A stretch of 64,000 bases of DNA from Cellulomonas sp. WB94 (lineage in GTDB: Bacteria > Actinomycetota > Actinomycetes > Actinomycetales > Cellulomonadaceae): positions 2,170,001-2,234,000 of the forward strand of contig NZ_QEES01000002.1 in the NCBI RefSeq assembly GCF_003115775.1. Reading direction: 5' to 3'. The notes beneath the pieces were generated by a model. That model was given only the letters and a program-made list of their open reading frames with translations. It searched no databases and had not been told where the DNA came from. The position numbers and the translations under genes are program-made. Shown one piece after another: positions 16,610 through 25,891 of this stretch. How positions within the stretch are numbered: position 1 is the first letter of the stretch; each line of letters opens with the position of its first letter.

Positions 16610-17574
16610 GCCGGTCCCGGACGCGCGAGCGGGGCTGGCCGCCGGACCCCGAGCCGCTCGGGTCGCCGGTCGTCGACAACCACACGCACCTGGAGTCGCT
16701 GCTCGACTTCCCGGTCGAGGACCCCGAGGGACCGCGCACGCTCGGCGACCACCTGGAGCGCGCCGCGGCCGTCGGGGTGACGCGAGCCGTGCAGGTCGGC
16801 TGCGACCTCGACGCGGCGGCGTGGACCGACCGTCTGCTTCGCGCGTCGTCGTCGGCCGGGGACCCGAGCGGCTTGGCGGTCACGCTGCTCGGCGCCGTCG
16901 CGATCCACCCGAACGAGGCCGTGCTGCACGCGGGGGTCCGGGAGATCGCGCCCGACGGTCTCGAGCCGTCGTCGGCCGCGCGCCACGACGTCGGCCTCGA
17001 CGACGCGATCGCCACGATCGAGGCGCTCGCCCGCGGCAACGTCCGGGTGCGCGCCATCGGCGAGACCGGGCTCGACCACTTCCGCGCCGGCCCGCGAGGA
17101 CGCGCGGTCCAGCTCGAGGCGTTCCGCGCCCACATCGCGCTCGCGAAGGACCTCGGCCTCGCGCTGCAGATCCACGACCGTGACGCCCACGAGCAGGTCA
17201 TCGAGGTGCTCGAGCGGGACGGCGCACCGGACCGCACGGTCTTCCACTGCTTCTCGGGGGACGCCGCGATGGCCCGGCACTGCGCAGGTCGCGGGTGGTA
17301 CCTGTCGTTCGCCGGGCCGGTGACGTTCGGCGCGAACGAGGACCTGCGCGAGGCGCTGCGGTCCGTCCCGCTCAGCCAGGTCCTCGTCGAGACGGACGCG
17401 CCCTACCTCACGCCGCACCCGTACCGCGGGCGGCCGAACGCGCCGTACCTGCTGCCGCACACGGTCCGACGGATCGCGGCGGAGCTCGACCTCGAGGTCG
17501 ACGACCTGTGCCGGACGCTCGTCGCAACGTCCGAGTCGGTCTACGGACGGTGGCAAACCGGGCGAAGCGGATGA
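16606..17574 (+). CDS. tatD: TatD-family metal-dependent hydrolase (DNase)
   Basis: This 322-residue TIM-barrel metallohydrolase has the family metal ligands: VVDNHTHLE (HxH), AIGETGLD, QIHDRDAHEQ, HCFSG and LVETDAPYLTPHP. TatD proteins act as 3'-5' DNases on damaged DNA. The GTG at 16606 overlaps the metG stop by 4 bp, and the metG-tatD-rpf-rsmA-ispE order is conserved in actinobacteria. An internal segment (SSSAGDPSGLAV) makes it slightly longer than the usual ~265 residues. Confidence 0.93.
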   Translation: MSRSRTRERGWPPDPEPLGSPVVDNHTHLESLLDFPVEDPEGPRTLGDHLERAAAVGVTRAVQVGCDLDAAAWTDRLLRASSSAGDPSGLAVTLLGAVAIHPNEAVLHAGVREIAPDGLEPSSAARHDVGLDDAIATIEALARGNVRVRAIGETGLDHFRAGPRGRAVQLEAFRAHIALAKDLGLALQIHDRDAHEQVIEVLERDGAPDRTVFHCFSGDAAMARHCAGRGWYLSFAGPVTFGANEDLREALRSVPLSQVLVETDAPYLTPHPYRGRPNAPYLLPHTVRRIAAELDLEVDDLCRTLVATSESVYGRWQTGRSG

Positions 17575-17636
17575 GACAAGGGTGAGAAGTCGGGCAGATG
17601 TCCAGGGGCGACTTCCGGTCCGGGTCACGGATCGGT

Positions 17637-17642
17637 TACGGT
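17637..17642 (+). promoter_or_regulatory. -10 box TACGGT upstream of the first DUF348/G5 gene
   Basis: GTTACGGT occurs here and again upstream of rpfB (19083-19090), the only obvious sequence the two paralog promoters share. The distance to the GTG at 17728 implies a leader of about 80 nt. Confidence 0.4.
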
Positions 17643-17727
17643 CGGGTCGGCCGCCGGGAGCGCCGGACGGGTCGGGTCCGACCCGATGACGAGTCAGAAC
17701 GCCTGCACGATCCACGAGGAGTCCTCT

Positions 17728-18960
17728 GTGCCACCGCTCGATCCGCCGCAGACGCGACGTGAACGAGCACGCGCAGAACAGGCCCAGGCCGCACGCTCCG
17801 CACCGCTCGGCCGGACGGCCCGGCTGGGCGCGCAGGCGGTCGTGCTGGCCCTCGTCGTCGGTGCCACGAGCGCCTTCACCGTCCTGCACAAGTCCGTGAC
17901 CGTCGACGTCGACGGGGCGACCGTGCAGCTCAGCGCGTTCGGTCGCACGGTCGGCGACGTCCTGGCGGACAGCAAGATCCGCGTCGGCGACCGCGACCTG
18001 GTCGCGCCGGGTCTCAGCGAGCCGATCAGCTCGGGTTCCCAGGTCGTCGTCCGCCACGCCCACGAGATCGCCGTCGAGGTCGACGGCAAGCCCCAGACGG
18101 TGTGGACCACGGCCCTGACCGTCGGTGAGGCGGTCGAGGGTCTCGACCTGCGTGGCGGTCAGACGCTGCTCTCGGCCTCGCGCTCGGCCTCGCTCGGTCG
18201 TGAGGTCCTGCGCGTCTCGACCCAGAAGACGATCCACCTCGTGGTCGACGGGCAGATCATCGACGGCGTCAGCAGCGCGGCGACGGTCCGCGAGGCGCTG
18301 CGCGAGATCGGCCTGGTTCTCGACGAGGGCGACGAGGTCTCGGTCCCGCTCGACGCGACCGCGGTGGACGGGCTGGTCGTGCTCGTCACGCGGGCCCACC
18401 AGGGCGGCCAGACCGTGACCGAGGCCGTGCCGTTCGACACCACCGAGGTGGACGACCCCACGCTCGTCACCGGGAACAAGGTCATCAAGACGCGCGGCAG
18501 GGCCGGCCTCCGCACGACGACCTACTCGACGTCGATCGTCGGCGGCGCCGTGGTCGACCGGAGCGTGGTGGCCTCGACCCTGACGGTCGTCCCCGTGACC
18601 CAGGTCGTCCGGGTCGGCACCAAGGCGCTCCCCGACCCGGCGGTCGTCGCGGTCGCGCCCGGCAGTGCCCAGGAGATCGGCAAGCAGCTCGCGGCCGCCC
18701 GTGGCTGGGGCGACGACCAGTTCGCGTGCCTGCTGCCGCTGTGGAGCCACGAGAGCGGCTGGCGGGTCAACGCGGAGAACACGTCGTCGGGCGCCTACGG
18801 CATCCCGCAGGCGCTGCCCGGATCGAAGATGGCGAGCGTCGCCGACGACTGGCGGACGAACCCCGCGACGCAGATCACCTGGGGCCTGAACTACATCGGC
18901 GGGCGCTACGGCGACCCCTGCGGCGCGTGGTCGTCGTTCCAGGCCAAGGGCTGGTACTGA
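17728..18960 (+). CDS. DUF348/G5 cell-wall protein with lytic-transglycosylase-like C-terminal domain
   Basis: This 410-residue exported, membrane-anchored protein has a basic N-terminus and membrane segment at about 34-52. Three DUF348 ubiquitin-like repeats (about 56-98, 113-152 and 168-208) and a G5 domain (about 224-297) follow. The C-terminal module (316-410) has HESGW (Glu342) and GAYGIPQ, which resemble the catalytic Glu and GxxGxxQ of SLT/Apf-type peptidoglycan lytic enzymes. The scaffold matches RpfB next door but the catalytic domain is different. The GTG at 17728 has GAGGAG 5-6 nt upstream; an ATG at 17686 in the same frame is the alternative start. Confidence 0.85.
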   Translation: MPPLDPPQTRRERARAEQAQAARSAPLGRTARLGAQAVVLALVVGATSAFTVLHKSVTVDVDGATVQLSAFGRTVGDVLADSKIRVGDRDLVAPGLSEPISSGSQVVVRHAHEIAVEVDGKPQTVWTTALTVGEAVEGLDLRGGQTLLSASRSASLGREVLRVSTQKTIHLVVDGQIIDGVSSAATVREALREIGLVLDEGDEVSVPLDATAVDGLVVLVTRAHQGGQTVTEAVPFDTTEVDDPTLVTGNKVIKTRGRAGLRTTTYSTSIVGGAVVDRSVVASTLTVVPVTQVVRVGTKALPDPAVVAVAPGSAQEIGKQLAAARGWGDDQFACLLPLWSHESGWRVNAENTSSGAYGIPQALPGSKMASVADDWRTNPATQITWGLNYIGGRYGDPCGAWSSFQAKGWY

Positions 18961-19041
18961 CCCCTGCGGCGACCCTGCCGTGACCCTGCGGCGGCGCACG
19001 ATGCCTACCCGGAATTGGGGAGCGACGCGCCGCGGGACCGG

Positions 19042-19055
19042 GTGAACCTTGTCAC
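19042..19055. promoter_or_regulatory. CRP-like operator upstream of rpfB
   Basis: The sequence GTGAACCTTGTCAC fits both GTGA-N6-TCAC and the actinobacterial CRP form GTG-N6-GNCAC. Its centre is roughly 47 bp upstream of the start predicted from the TACGGT box at 19085, a position suited to activation. CRP control of rpf genes is known in Mycobacterium (rpfA); for this gene it is inference. Confidence 0.55.
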
Positions 19056-19084
19056 ATCGCTGGGAAACTCGAGCGTCAATCAGT

Positions 19085-19090
19085 TACGGT
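19085..19090 (+). promoter_or_regulatory. -10 box TACGGT of rpfB
   Basis: This TTACGGT element is shared with the upstream paralog. It would give a leader of about 180 nt before the ATG at 19277. Confidence 0.4.
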
Positions 19091-19276
19091 TCCGTGTCGC
19101 ATAGTCGATCGTCACCCGCCGTCCGCGGCCCGACGATCTCCGTGCGACCGGCCCAGAGGCTCTCGCCGACCGGGTCGTGACGGCCGGATCGAGGATCCGG
19201 GACCGACGGGCGAGTCCTCCCTCCAGGACCCGCTCCGCATGGCGCCACCTCGTGGCGTCGAGCCGTCGGGCGCCGC

Positions 19277-20554
19277 ATGCGGCGCATCCCGCACCCCGTG
19301 CCCGGACCCCGCGACGTCTGGAACCACGTGAACCGTACGACTCGTCCCGCCGGCCACGCCGAGCGAGCCACCGCCCCGCTGTCCACCCTCCGCGCACGCC
19401 TCTCCTCCCGCGAGACCTCCCGCGAGACCGGCAGTGGCCGCGTCCGACTGATCGCCGGCCTCGCCGCGATCACCGTCCTCGCGACCGGCACCGCCGTCTA
19501 CGCCCAGGCGAACAAGACCGTCACGCTCGACGTCGACGGCGTCGCCTCCACCGTCACGACCTACTCGGGCTCCGTCGACGGGCTCCTCGCCCAGAACGGC
19601 ATCACCCTCGGCGAACGCGACACGGTCGCCCCCGCCGGAGCGCTCCGCGAAGGCGCCGCGATCGTCGTGCGCCACGCGCACGAGGTGACCGTCATGACCG
19701 ACGGGGTCGAGCAGACCGTCTGGACCACCGCCCTGACCGCGGCCGAGGCGCTCGACACGCTCAGCGCCCGCGGCGCGGACGTCCAGCTCGTGGCCTCCCG
19801 GTCGACCGAGCGGCGCAGCCCCTTCCTCGCGCTCGAGCTCACGATCGACGGGCCCGCGCACGTGCAGGTCGACGGGACCACGCTCACCGCGGCGGACGGG
19901 TCGACGACCGTCGCCCAGGTGCTCGACCAGCTCGGGATCACGCTCGGCGACCTCGACACCGTGGCCGTCAAGCCCGCGTCCGACGGCGTGCTCGTCGTCG
20001 TCAGCCGCGTCGTCGTGCAGGACGTGACGACGACCACCGAGATCCCCGCAGCGACCGTGACGCAGGACGACCCGGCGCTCGTCGTCGGCAAGAAGCGCGT
20101 CACGACGCAGGGTGTCGCCGGCGTGCGTACCGTCGTCGAGACCGTGACGACCGTCGATGGCGTCGAGACCTCGCGCGTGCCCGTGTCCGACGTGGTCAGC
20201 CAGGCCCCGGTCGACGAGGTCGTGCATGTCGGGACCAAGCCCAAGCCTGTCGTCACCGCGGCGCCGAAGGTGGCAGCGGCAGCCGGGACGCCGGTCGCCG
20301 CAGGCGGCAGCGCGGACTCGCTGAACTGGGCCGCTCTCGCGCGGTGCGAGTCGGGCGGGAACCCGACCATCGTCTCGAGCAACGGGCTGTACTACGGCCT
20401 GTACCAGTTCTCGGTCGGCACCTGGCAGGGCGTCGGCGGTGCCGGGCTCCCGTCCCAGGCCTCGGCCGACGAGCAGACCGCTCGCGCGAAGATGCTCTAC
20501 AACCGCTCGGGCGCGGGCCAGTGGCCGGTCTGCGGGAAGAACCTCTTCAGCTGA
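19277..20554 (+). CDS. rpfB: Resuscitation-promoting factor RpfB
   Basis: This 425-residue exported peptidoglycan hydrolase stimulates growth from dormancy. It has a membrane segment (VRLIAGLAAITVLATGTAVYA), three DUF348 repeats, a G5 domain, an Ala/Pro linker and a C-terminal Rpf domain (347-425). In the Rpf domain, CESGGN holds the catalytic Glu (Glu358), YYGLYQFSVGTW follows, and two cysteines (357 and 419) are placed for the family disulfide. rsmA and ispE follow as in M. tuberculosis rpfB-ksgA-ispE. The start is uncertain: this ATG lies in the middle of the perfect palindrome GCGCCGCATGCGGCGC (19270-19285), and a GTG at 19328 is a good alternative. Confidence 0.92.
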   Translation: MRRIPHPVPGPRDVWNHVNRTTRPAGHAERATAPLSTLRARLSSRETSRETGSGRVRLIAGLAAITVLATGTAVYAQANKTVTLDVDGVASTVTTYSGSVDGLLAQNGITLGERDTVAPAGALREGAAIVVRHAHEVTVMTDGVEQTVWTTALTAAEALDTLSARGADVQLVASRSTERRSPFLALELTIDGPAHVQVDGTTLTAADGSTTVAQVLDQLGITLGDLDTVAVKPASDGVLVVVSRVVVQDVTTTTEIPAATVTQDDPALVVGKKRVTTQGVAGVRTVVETVTTVDGVETSRVPVSDVVSQAPVDEVVHVGTKPKPVVTAAPKVAAAAGTPVAAGGSADSLNWAALARCESGGNPTIVSSNGLYYGLYQFSVGTWQGVGGAGLPSQASADEQTARAKMLYNRSGAGQWPVCGKNLFS

Positions 20555-20577
20555 GGCGAGGTGGGTCCGGGGGGCCG

Positions 20578-20583
20578 TAGGCT
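20578..20583 (+). promoter_or_regulatory. -10 box TAGGCT of rsmA (leaderless)
   Basis: TAGGCT lies 7 nt before the ATG at 20591. Confidence 0.5.
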
Positions 20584-20590
20584 CGGGCGC

Positions 20591-21511
20591 ATGACCGAGA
20601 ACCCCGGACCCCTGCTCGGGCCCGCGGAGATCCGGCAGCTCGCCGAGCGTGCGGGCCTGCGGCCCACCAAGACGCTCGGGCAGAACTTCGTGCTCGACGG
20701 CGGCACCGTGCGCAAGATCGTCCGGCAGGCGCAGATCGAGCCGGGCGAGCGGGTCGTCGAGGTCGGACCGGGCCTCGGGTCGCTCACGCTGGGTCTGCTC
20801 GAGGCCGGCGCGAGTGTCGTCGCGGTCGAGATCGACCCTGTGCTCGCCCGGCTGCTGCCCTCGACCGTCGCCGCCCACCAGCCGGACGCGGCCTCCCGGC
20901 TCACGGTCGTGGGCGCCGACGCGCTCGACGTCCGCGAGCTGCCGGGCCCGCCGCCGACGGCGCTCGTGGCGAACCTGCCCTACAACGTGTCGGTGCCGGT
21001 CCTCCTGACGTTCCTGGAACGGTTCGCGACGCTCGAACGTGTCCTGGTCATGGTCCAGGCGGAGGTCGCCGACCGACTGGCTGCACCGCCCGGCGGCCGG
21101 GTGTACGGCGTCCCGTCGGCCAAGGTCGCCTGGTACGCGTCGGCCCGTCGTACGTCGACCGTCGGCCGTTCGGTCTTCTGGCCCGTCCCGAACGTGGACT
21201 CGGCCCTCGTCCGGCTCGACCGGCGCGAGCCGCCCGTGACCGTCGCGACGCGGGAGCAGGTCTTCGCGGTCGTCGACTCGGCGTTCGCGCAGCGGCGCAA
21301 GATGCTCCGCTCGGCGCTCGCGCCGCTCGCCGGCTCGCCGGATGCCGCGGTGCGTGCGCTCGAGGCGGCCGGCGTCGACCCGCAGTCACGCGGGGAGCGC
21401 ATCGACATCGACGGCTTCGCGCGCATCGCGACCGCGTTGGCGGCGCAGGCGGTGCCAGCCCCGCAGAGTCCCGCCGAGGCGTCGGCTGCACCCGGGACGG
21501 CGGACCGGTGA
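20591..21511 (+). CDS. rsmA: 16S rRNA (adenine(1518)-N6/adenine(1519)-N6)-dimethyltransferase
   Basis: This 306-residue KsgA-family enzyme dimethylates A1518/A1519 of 16S rRNA late in small-subunit assembly. It shows [16 protein letters not shown], the SAM motif [12 protein letters not shown], acidic motif II VAVEIDP, the family NLPYNVSVP motif and the C-terminal helical domain with [14 protein letters not shown] short Ala/Pro tail is extra. The ATG at 20591 is preferred over 20561 because of the -10 box. Its stop overlaps the ispE GTG by 4 bp. Confidence 0.96.
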   Translation: MTENPGPLLGPAEIRQLAERAGLRPTKTLGQNFVLDGGTVRKIVRQAQIEPGERVVEVGPGLGSLTLGLLEAGASVVAVEIDPVLARLLPSTVAAHQPDAASRLTVVGADALDVRELPGPPPTALVANLPYNVSVPVLLTFLERFATLERVLVMVQAEVADRLAAPPGGRVYGVPSAKVAWYASARRTSTVGRSVFWPVPNVDSALVRLDRREPPVTVATREQVFAVVDSAFAQRRKMLRSALAPLAGSPDAAVRALEAAGVDPQSRGERIDIDGFARIATALAAQAVPAPQSPAEASAAPGTADR

Positions 21512-22446
21512 GCCTGATCAGGCCCGAGGCCCGCTCCGAGCGTGAGGTCCGCGTGCGGGCGCCCGGCAAGATCAACCTCTCGCTGCGCGTCGGACGCCGG
21601 GAGCCCGACGGGTACCACCCGCTGTCGACCGTCTTCCAGGCCGTCTCGGTCTACGAAGACGTCGTGGCGAGCGCCGGCACCGGGCTGACCCTGACGGTCA
21701 CGGGCGCGCAGGCCGACCGTGTCCCGACGGACGAGACGAACCTGGCGGCACGTGCCGCGCGCGCGCTGGCCGACCACGTCGGTCTCGACGCCGACGTGCA
21801 CCTGCACATCCACAAGGAGGTCCCGGTCGCCGGTGGCATGGCGGGCGGGTCGGCCGACGCGGCCGCGACCCTCCTCGCGTGCGACACGCTCTGGCGCACC
21901 GGCCTGCCGCGCGAGGTCCTTCACGAGCTCGCCGCAGCGCTCGGGTCGGACGTGCCGTTCGGTCTCCTCGGGCACACGGCGATCGGCACGGGCCGCGGCG
22001 ACCAGCTGGCCCCGGCCCTGAGTCGCGGCGAGTACCACTGGGCGTTCGCGCTCCAGGCCGAGGGGCTGTCGACGCCGCGGGTGTACGCCGCGTTCGACGA
22101 CCTGCACCCGACGGTGCGTGCGGTTCCGGGGTCCGACGTCGCGCTGCTGCAGGCCCTGCGGGCGGGCGACCCGCACGCTGTGGGCCTCGCGCTGCACAAC
22201 GACCTTCAGGAGGCCGCGCTCGAGCTCGCACCCGGGCTCGCGGAGGCGATCGCCGTGGCGCACGACGCCGGTGCGCTGGGAGCCATCGTCTCCGGCTCAG
22301 GCCCGACGGTCGCCGCGCTCGCGCGCAGCCGCCAGCACGCGCTGCTCCTCGCCGCAGCCTTCACCGCCGCCGGGGTGGCCGACTCGGTGCTCACCGCTGT
22401 CGGGCCGGTCGCCGGCGCACGCATCATCCAGAGCGGGCACGAGTAG
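21508..22446 (+). CDS. ispE: 4-(cytidine 5'-diphospho)-2-C-methyl-D-erythritol kinase
   Basis: This 312-residue GHMP kinase phosphorylates CDP-methylerythritol in the MEP isoprenoid pathway. The N-terminal [12 protein letters not shown] carries the catalytic Lys, the glycine-rich ATP motif is [18 protein letters not shown], and the C-terminal GHMP motif is [13 protein letters not shown]. The GTG start overlaps the rsmA stop (GTGA), so the genes are translationally coupled. Length is normal. Confidence 0.95.
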   Translation: MSLIRPEARSEREVRVRAPGKINLSLRVGRREPDGYHPLSTVFQAVSVYEDVVASAGTGLTLTVTGAQADRVPTDETNLAARAARALADHVGLDADVHLHIHKEVPVAGGMAGGSADAAATLLACDTLWRTGLPREVLHELAAALGSDVPFGLLGHTAIGTGRGDQLAPALSRGEYHWAFALQAEGLSTPRVYAAFDDLHPTVRAVPGSDVALLQALRAGDPHAVGLALHNDLQEAALELAPGLAEAIAVAHDAGALGAIVSGSGPTVAALARSRQHALLLAAAFTAAGVADSVLTAVGPVAGARIIQSGHE

Positions 22447-22511
22447 CGTCCCTGCTCGGCCCAGCACGCCCCCTGTGTCCCCTCGCAGTCCCCTCGTACG
22501 GAAAGAGCTCG

Positions 22512-24335
22512 ATGGCCCACCTGCTCGGCGCGGACAGCGTCTCCCTGACGCTCGGTACCCGCACGCTGCTCGACGACGTGAGCCTCGGCATCGACGACGG
22601 CATCCGGACGGGCGTCGTCGGCCCGAACGGTGCCGGGAAGTCGACCCTGCTGCGTGTCCTGGCCGGGCTTCGCGAGCCCGACTCCGGCCGTGTCACGCGT
22701 GCCGGAGGCGTCCGTGTCGCGCTGCTCGACCAGCGCGACGAGCTGCCCGCCGGATCGACGGTCGGCGACCTCGTGCACGGCGATGCCGAGCAGCACACCT
22801 GGGCGACGGACCCGCGGATCCGCGAGGTGCACGCCGGTCTGCTGCGGGACCTCGAGCTGACGGACGACGTGGCGACGCTGTCGGGTGGCCAGCGCCGGCG
22901 GGTCGCCCTCGCGGCGCTGCTCGTGCGCGACGACGAGATCCTGCTCCTCGACGAGCCGACCAACCACCTCGACGTCGAGGGGGTCGCGTGGCTCGCCGAG
23001 CACCTCGCGGCCCGGTATGCGCGCAGCAACGGCGCGCTCGTGGTGGTCACGCACGACCGCTGGTTCCTCGACGCGGTCTGCACGCGGATGTGGGAGGTCA
23101 ACGACGGCGGTGTCGAGGCGTACGAGGGCGGCTACGCCGCGTACGTGCTGGCCCGGGCCGAGCGCGCCCGGTCGGCGTCGGTCACCGAGGACAAGCGCCA
23201 GAACCTCCTGCGCAAGGAGCTCGCATGGCTGCGCCGCGGGGCGCCCGCGCGCACGTCCAAGCCCAAGTTCCGGATCGACGCGGCCACCGCGCTCATCGCC
23301 GACGAGCCGGAGCCCCGTGACCGCCTCGAGCTGACCCGGATGGCCACGAGCCGGCTCGGCAAGGACGTGCTCGACCTCGAGGACGTCACGATGCGGTTCG
23401 GCGACGCACCGCCGCTGCTCGACCACGTCACGTGGCGGCTCGGCCCGGGGGACCGGTACGGCGTCGTCGGCGTGAACGGCGCCGGCAAGACGACCCTGCT
23501 GCGCCTGCTGTCCGGGACGCAGGACCCGACGTCGGGCCGGGTCAAGCGCGGCAAGACGGTCCAGACCGCCGAGCTCACGCAGGACGTCGAGGACCTCGAC
23601 GAGCTCGCGGACCTGCGCGTCGTCGAGGTCGTCGAGCGCGAGAAGCGGACGGTCGTCGCGGGCGGCAAGGAGCTCACGGCCGCGCAGCTCGTCGAACGCC
23701 TCGGCTTCACCAAGGACCGCGCCCGCACGCCGGTGCGGGACCTGTCGGGCGGTGAGCGGCGGCGCCTGCAGCTCCTGCGGCTGCTCGTCGGCGAGCCGAA
23801 CGTGCTGCTCCTCGACGAGCCGACCAACGACCTCGACACCGACACCCTCGCCGCGCTCGAGGACCTGCTCGACGGCTGGCCCGGGACGCTGATCGTCGTC
23901 TCGCACGACCGGTACCTGCTCGAGCGCGTGTGCGACCGCCAGGTCGCGCTGCTCGGGGACGGCACGATCCGGGACCTGCCTGGCGGCGTGGAGCAGTACC
24001 TCGAGCTGCGCCGGACGGCGACGGCCGACGAGGCCGGTGCCGCGAAGGCAGCCGCGACGTCGAGCGCGTCGGGCCGACCGGCGGCGGTCGACGACCGGTC
24101 GGGCGACGCAGGCCCCGTGAGCGCCGCCGACGCCCGCGCGAGCCGGAAGGAGCTCCAGAAGATCGAGCGCCGCCTCGAGCTGCTCGCCCGCAAGGAGACC
24201 GGCCTCCACGAGCGCATGGTCGGGGTCGCCGACGACTACGTGAAGCTCGGTGCTCTCGAGGTCGAGCTGCGCGCCGTCCACGACGAGCGGTCGACCCTGG
24301 AGGAGAGATGGCTCGAGGTCGCGGAGGAGGACTGA
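22512..24335 (+). CDS. ABC-F family ATPase, Uup-like
   Basis: This 607-residue soluble protein has two ABC domains and no membrane helices. Walker A motifs are GPNGAGKST (near residue 40) and GVNGAGKTT (near 325), signatures are LSGGQRRR and LSGGERRR, and both Walker B motifs end LLDEPTNHLD / LLDEPTNDLD. A charged linker between the domains and a C-terminal coiled coil (about 545-605, rich in Lys/Arg/Glu) resemble Uup. ABC-F proteins act on stalled ribosomes; some give antibiotic resistance. The housekeeping location after ispE argues for a translation role. Weak GGAAAG precedes the ATG. Confidence 0.88.
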   Translation: MAHLLGADSVSLTLGTRTLLDDVSLGIDDGIRTGVVGPNGAGKSTLLRVLAGLREPDSGRVTRAGGVRVALLDQRDELPAGSTVGDLVHGDAEQHTWATDPRIREVHAGLLRDLELTDDVATLSGGQRRRVALAALLVRDDEILLLDEPTNHLDVEGVAWLAEHLAARYARSNGALVVVTHDRWFLDAVCTRMWEVNDGGVEAYEGGYAAYVLARAERARSASVTEDKRQNLLRKELAWLRRGAPARTSKPKFRIDAATALIADEPEPRDRLELTRMATSRLGKDVLDLEDVTMRFGDAPPLLDHVTWRLGPGDRYGVVGVNGAGKTTLLRLLSGTQDPTSGRVKRGKTVQTAELTQDVEDLDELADLRVVEVVEREKRTVVAGGKELTAAQLVERLGFTKDRARTPVRDLSGGERRRLQLLRLLVGEPNVLLLDEPTNDLDTDTLAALEDLLDGWPGTLIVVSHDRYLLERVCDRQVALLGDGTIRDLPGGVEQYLELRRTATADEAGAAKAAATSSASGRPAAVDDRSGDAGPVSAADARASRKELQKIERRLELLARKETGLHERMVGVADDYVKLGALEVELRAVHDERSTLEERWLEVAEED

Positions 24336-25861
24336 CCCCTGCGTCCGCGGCCCGGGTGCTGCTGGTCGCGACGGGGTTGCTCGCGTTCGTCGTCCGGATC
24401 GGACCTGTCGTCGCCGCCGGGCTGCTCCGGGGGGCGATGTCCTACGACGAGGGTGTGCACCTGCAGGTCGCGCAGCGGCTGCTCGCCGGGCAGGTGACCT
24501 ACCGCGACGTCCTGTTCGTGCACCCGCCCGGCGTGGTGCTCGCGCAGGTCCCGATCGCGTGGCTCGGCCAGCTCGTCGGCGAGCCGAGCGCGCTCGCGGT
24601 CAGCCGCTGCCTCGCCGCGGGGATCGGTGCCCTCACGGCCGTGCTGGTCGCCCGGCTCCTGCTGCCGCGGGGTCTCCTCGCCGGGGGGATCGGCGGTGCG
24701 GTGGCGGCGATGTTCGGCCCCGCCGTGGCGGCCGACCGGGTCGCGCTCCTCGAGGGAGCGCTCTCCCTCGGGCTCGTCGTCGCGCTGACCGCGCTGACCG
24801 CCGTCGGGCGTCCAGGTCGGACGCCGTCCGCGGGGCAGGGGCCGGGGCTCGACGCGTCGGTGGCTGCGACCCGGGCAGCGACGTCCCCCCTGTCGGACCG
24901 CTCGCGGCGCGCGCTCGTCCTGGGCGGCGCCGCGATCGGGCTCGCCGCGTCGGTCAAGGTCTGGGCCCTGGTCGACGTGGTGCTGCTCGTCGCGATCGTG
25001 GCTGTGCGCCACGGCCGGCCGGCCTGGCGCTGGGTCGCGGGGTGCGCCGCGGCCCTGGTCGTCGTCGTCGGTCCGTTCGCGCTGGTCGCGCCCGGGCCGA
25101 TGTGGCACGACGTCGTCGGCGCGCAGCTGCACCGTCCGCGTCCGCCAGGCGAGTCGCTCCACGCACTCGTCGTCGGGGTGGCGGCGCTGGTCGTCGTCGG
25201 ACTGGTGGTCGCCCTCGCGCGGAGGGTCCGGACACCGCTGAGCCAGTGGCCCGACCCGGTCTGGTGGCTCGTCGTCGGAATAGCGCACCTCGCGGCGCTG
25301 GTGGTGGCACCGTCGCACTACCTCCACTACGACGCGTTCCTCACCGTGCCGCTCGCGCTGGTCGTGGGTGCGGGCGCCGCCTGGGGTGCTCGGCGCGTCG
25401 CGGGACGGGCCTCGACGGTCCGGCTCGGTGCCGTCGCCGTCGCGGTCCTCGTGACGCTCGTGGCGACCCTGCCGGCGCTGAGCCCCGGTGCAGCGGTGTC
25501 GGCGACGGTCCTCGCCCGCGAGGCGCACGGCTGCGTCTGGGTGCGCGAGGTCCAGTTCCTGATCGTCGCGGACCTGTCCCGGAAGCAGATCGAGCAGGGG
25601 TGCCCCGGGCAGCCCGACCTCTTCGGCCTGACGATGGCGACGTACTCCGAGCCGGACCCGGCCGCGGCGCTCGCGGCCCTGGACAGCGAGATCGCGCAGC
25701 AGCTCGCCCAGAGCGACGTGGCCTTCCTGCTGGCCAGCGCACCCCGCAGGGACCTCGGGCCTGTCGCGCGCCGCTACCTCAGGCGGCACTTCGTCGCAGG
25801 TCCGACGACGGGCAGCGTGCAGGTCTGGCGCCGCACGGACCCGGTCGTCGGCGTCGGCTGA
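24308..25861 (+). CDS. GT-C-type membrane glycosyltransferase-like protein
   Basis: This 517-residue protein has about ten hydrophobic segments. The first loop after helix 1 holds MSYDEGVHLQVAQRLLAGQVTYRDVLFVHPPG. That has the Asp-Glu pair and the HPP pattern of ArnT/PMT-like GT-C transferases, which use polyprenyl-phosphate sugars. The C-terminal ~110 residues (AREAHGCVWVREVQFLIVADL onward) are soluble and probably extracytoplasmic. The acceptor is unknown. The ATG at 24308 overlaps the ABC-F gene by 28 bp and has AGGAG too close to it; a GTG at 24356 is an alternative start. Confidence 0.75.
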   Translation: MARGRGGGLTPASAARVLLVATGLLAFVVRIGPVVAAGLLRGAMSYDEGVHLQVAQRLLAGQVTYRDVLFVHPPGVVLAQVPIAWLGQLVGEPSALAVSRCLAAGIGALTAVLVARLLLPRGLLAGGIGGAVAAMFGPAVAADRVALLEGALSLGLVVALTALTAVGRPGRTPSAGQGPGLDASVAATRAATSPLSDRSRRALVLGGAAIGLAASVKVWALVDVVLLVAIVAVRHGRPAWRWVAGCAAALVVVVGPFALVAPGPMWHDVVGAQLHRPRPPGESLHALVVGVAALVVVGLVVALARRVRTPLSQWPDPVWWLVVGIAHLAALVVAPSHYLHYDAFLTVPLALVVGAGAAWGARRVAGRASTVRLGAVAVAVLVTLVATLPALSPGAAVSATVLAREAHGCVWVREVQFLIVADLSRKQIEQGCPGQPDLFGLTMATYSEPDPAAALAALDSEIAQQLAQSDVAFLLASAPRRDLGPVARRYLRRHFVAGPTTGSVQVWRRTDPVVGVG

Positions 25862-25891
25862 CCTGTCGGTGGTGCCGGCCGCTGGGTCAGC

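Larger units (their letters stand above)
18961..19276. other. Intergenic region and putative long leader of rpfB
   Basis: This 316-bp stretch holds no gene. It begins with three loose direct repeats of ACCCTGC(G/C)G around 18963-18992. A CRP-type palindrome follows (19042-19055), then a -10 box (19085-19090). The remaining ~180 nt are GC-rich with a perfect 7-bp hairpin, CCGGATC-GAG-GATCCGG (19184-19200). I looked for a ydaO-type (c-di-AMP) riboswitch, known upstream of some actinobacterial cell-wall hydrolases, and did not recognise one. Confidence 0.6.

Noticed and set aside
16285-18999. 904-codon minus-strand frame across metG/tatD/rpf
   Set aside because: It is an antisense shadow without recognisable domains, opposite well-supported genes.
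18961-19276. ydaO-type c-di-AMP riboswitch upstream of rpfB
   Set aside because: Actinobacterial cell-wall hydrolase genes often have one, but I could not find its conserved elements here. Only simple hairpins and a CRP-like site are seen.
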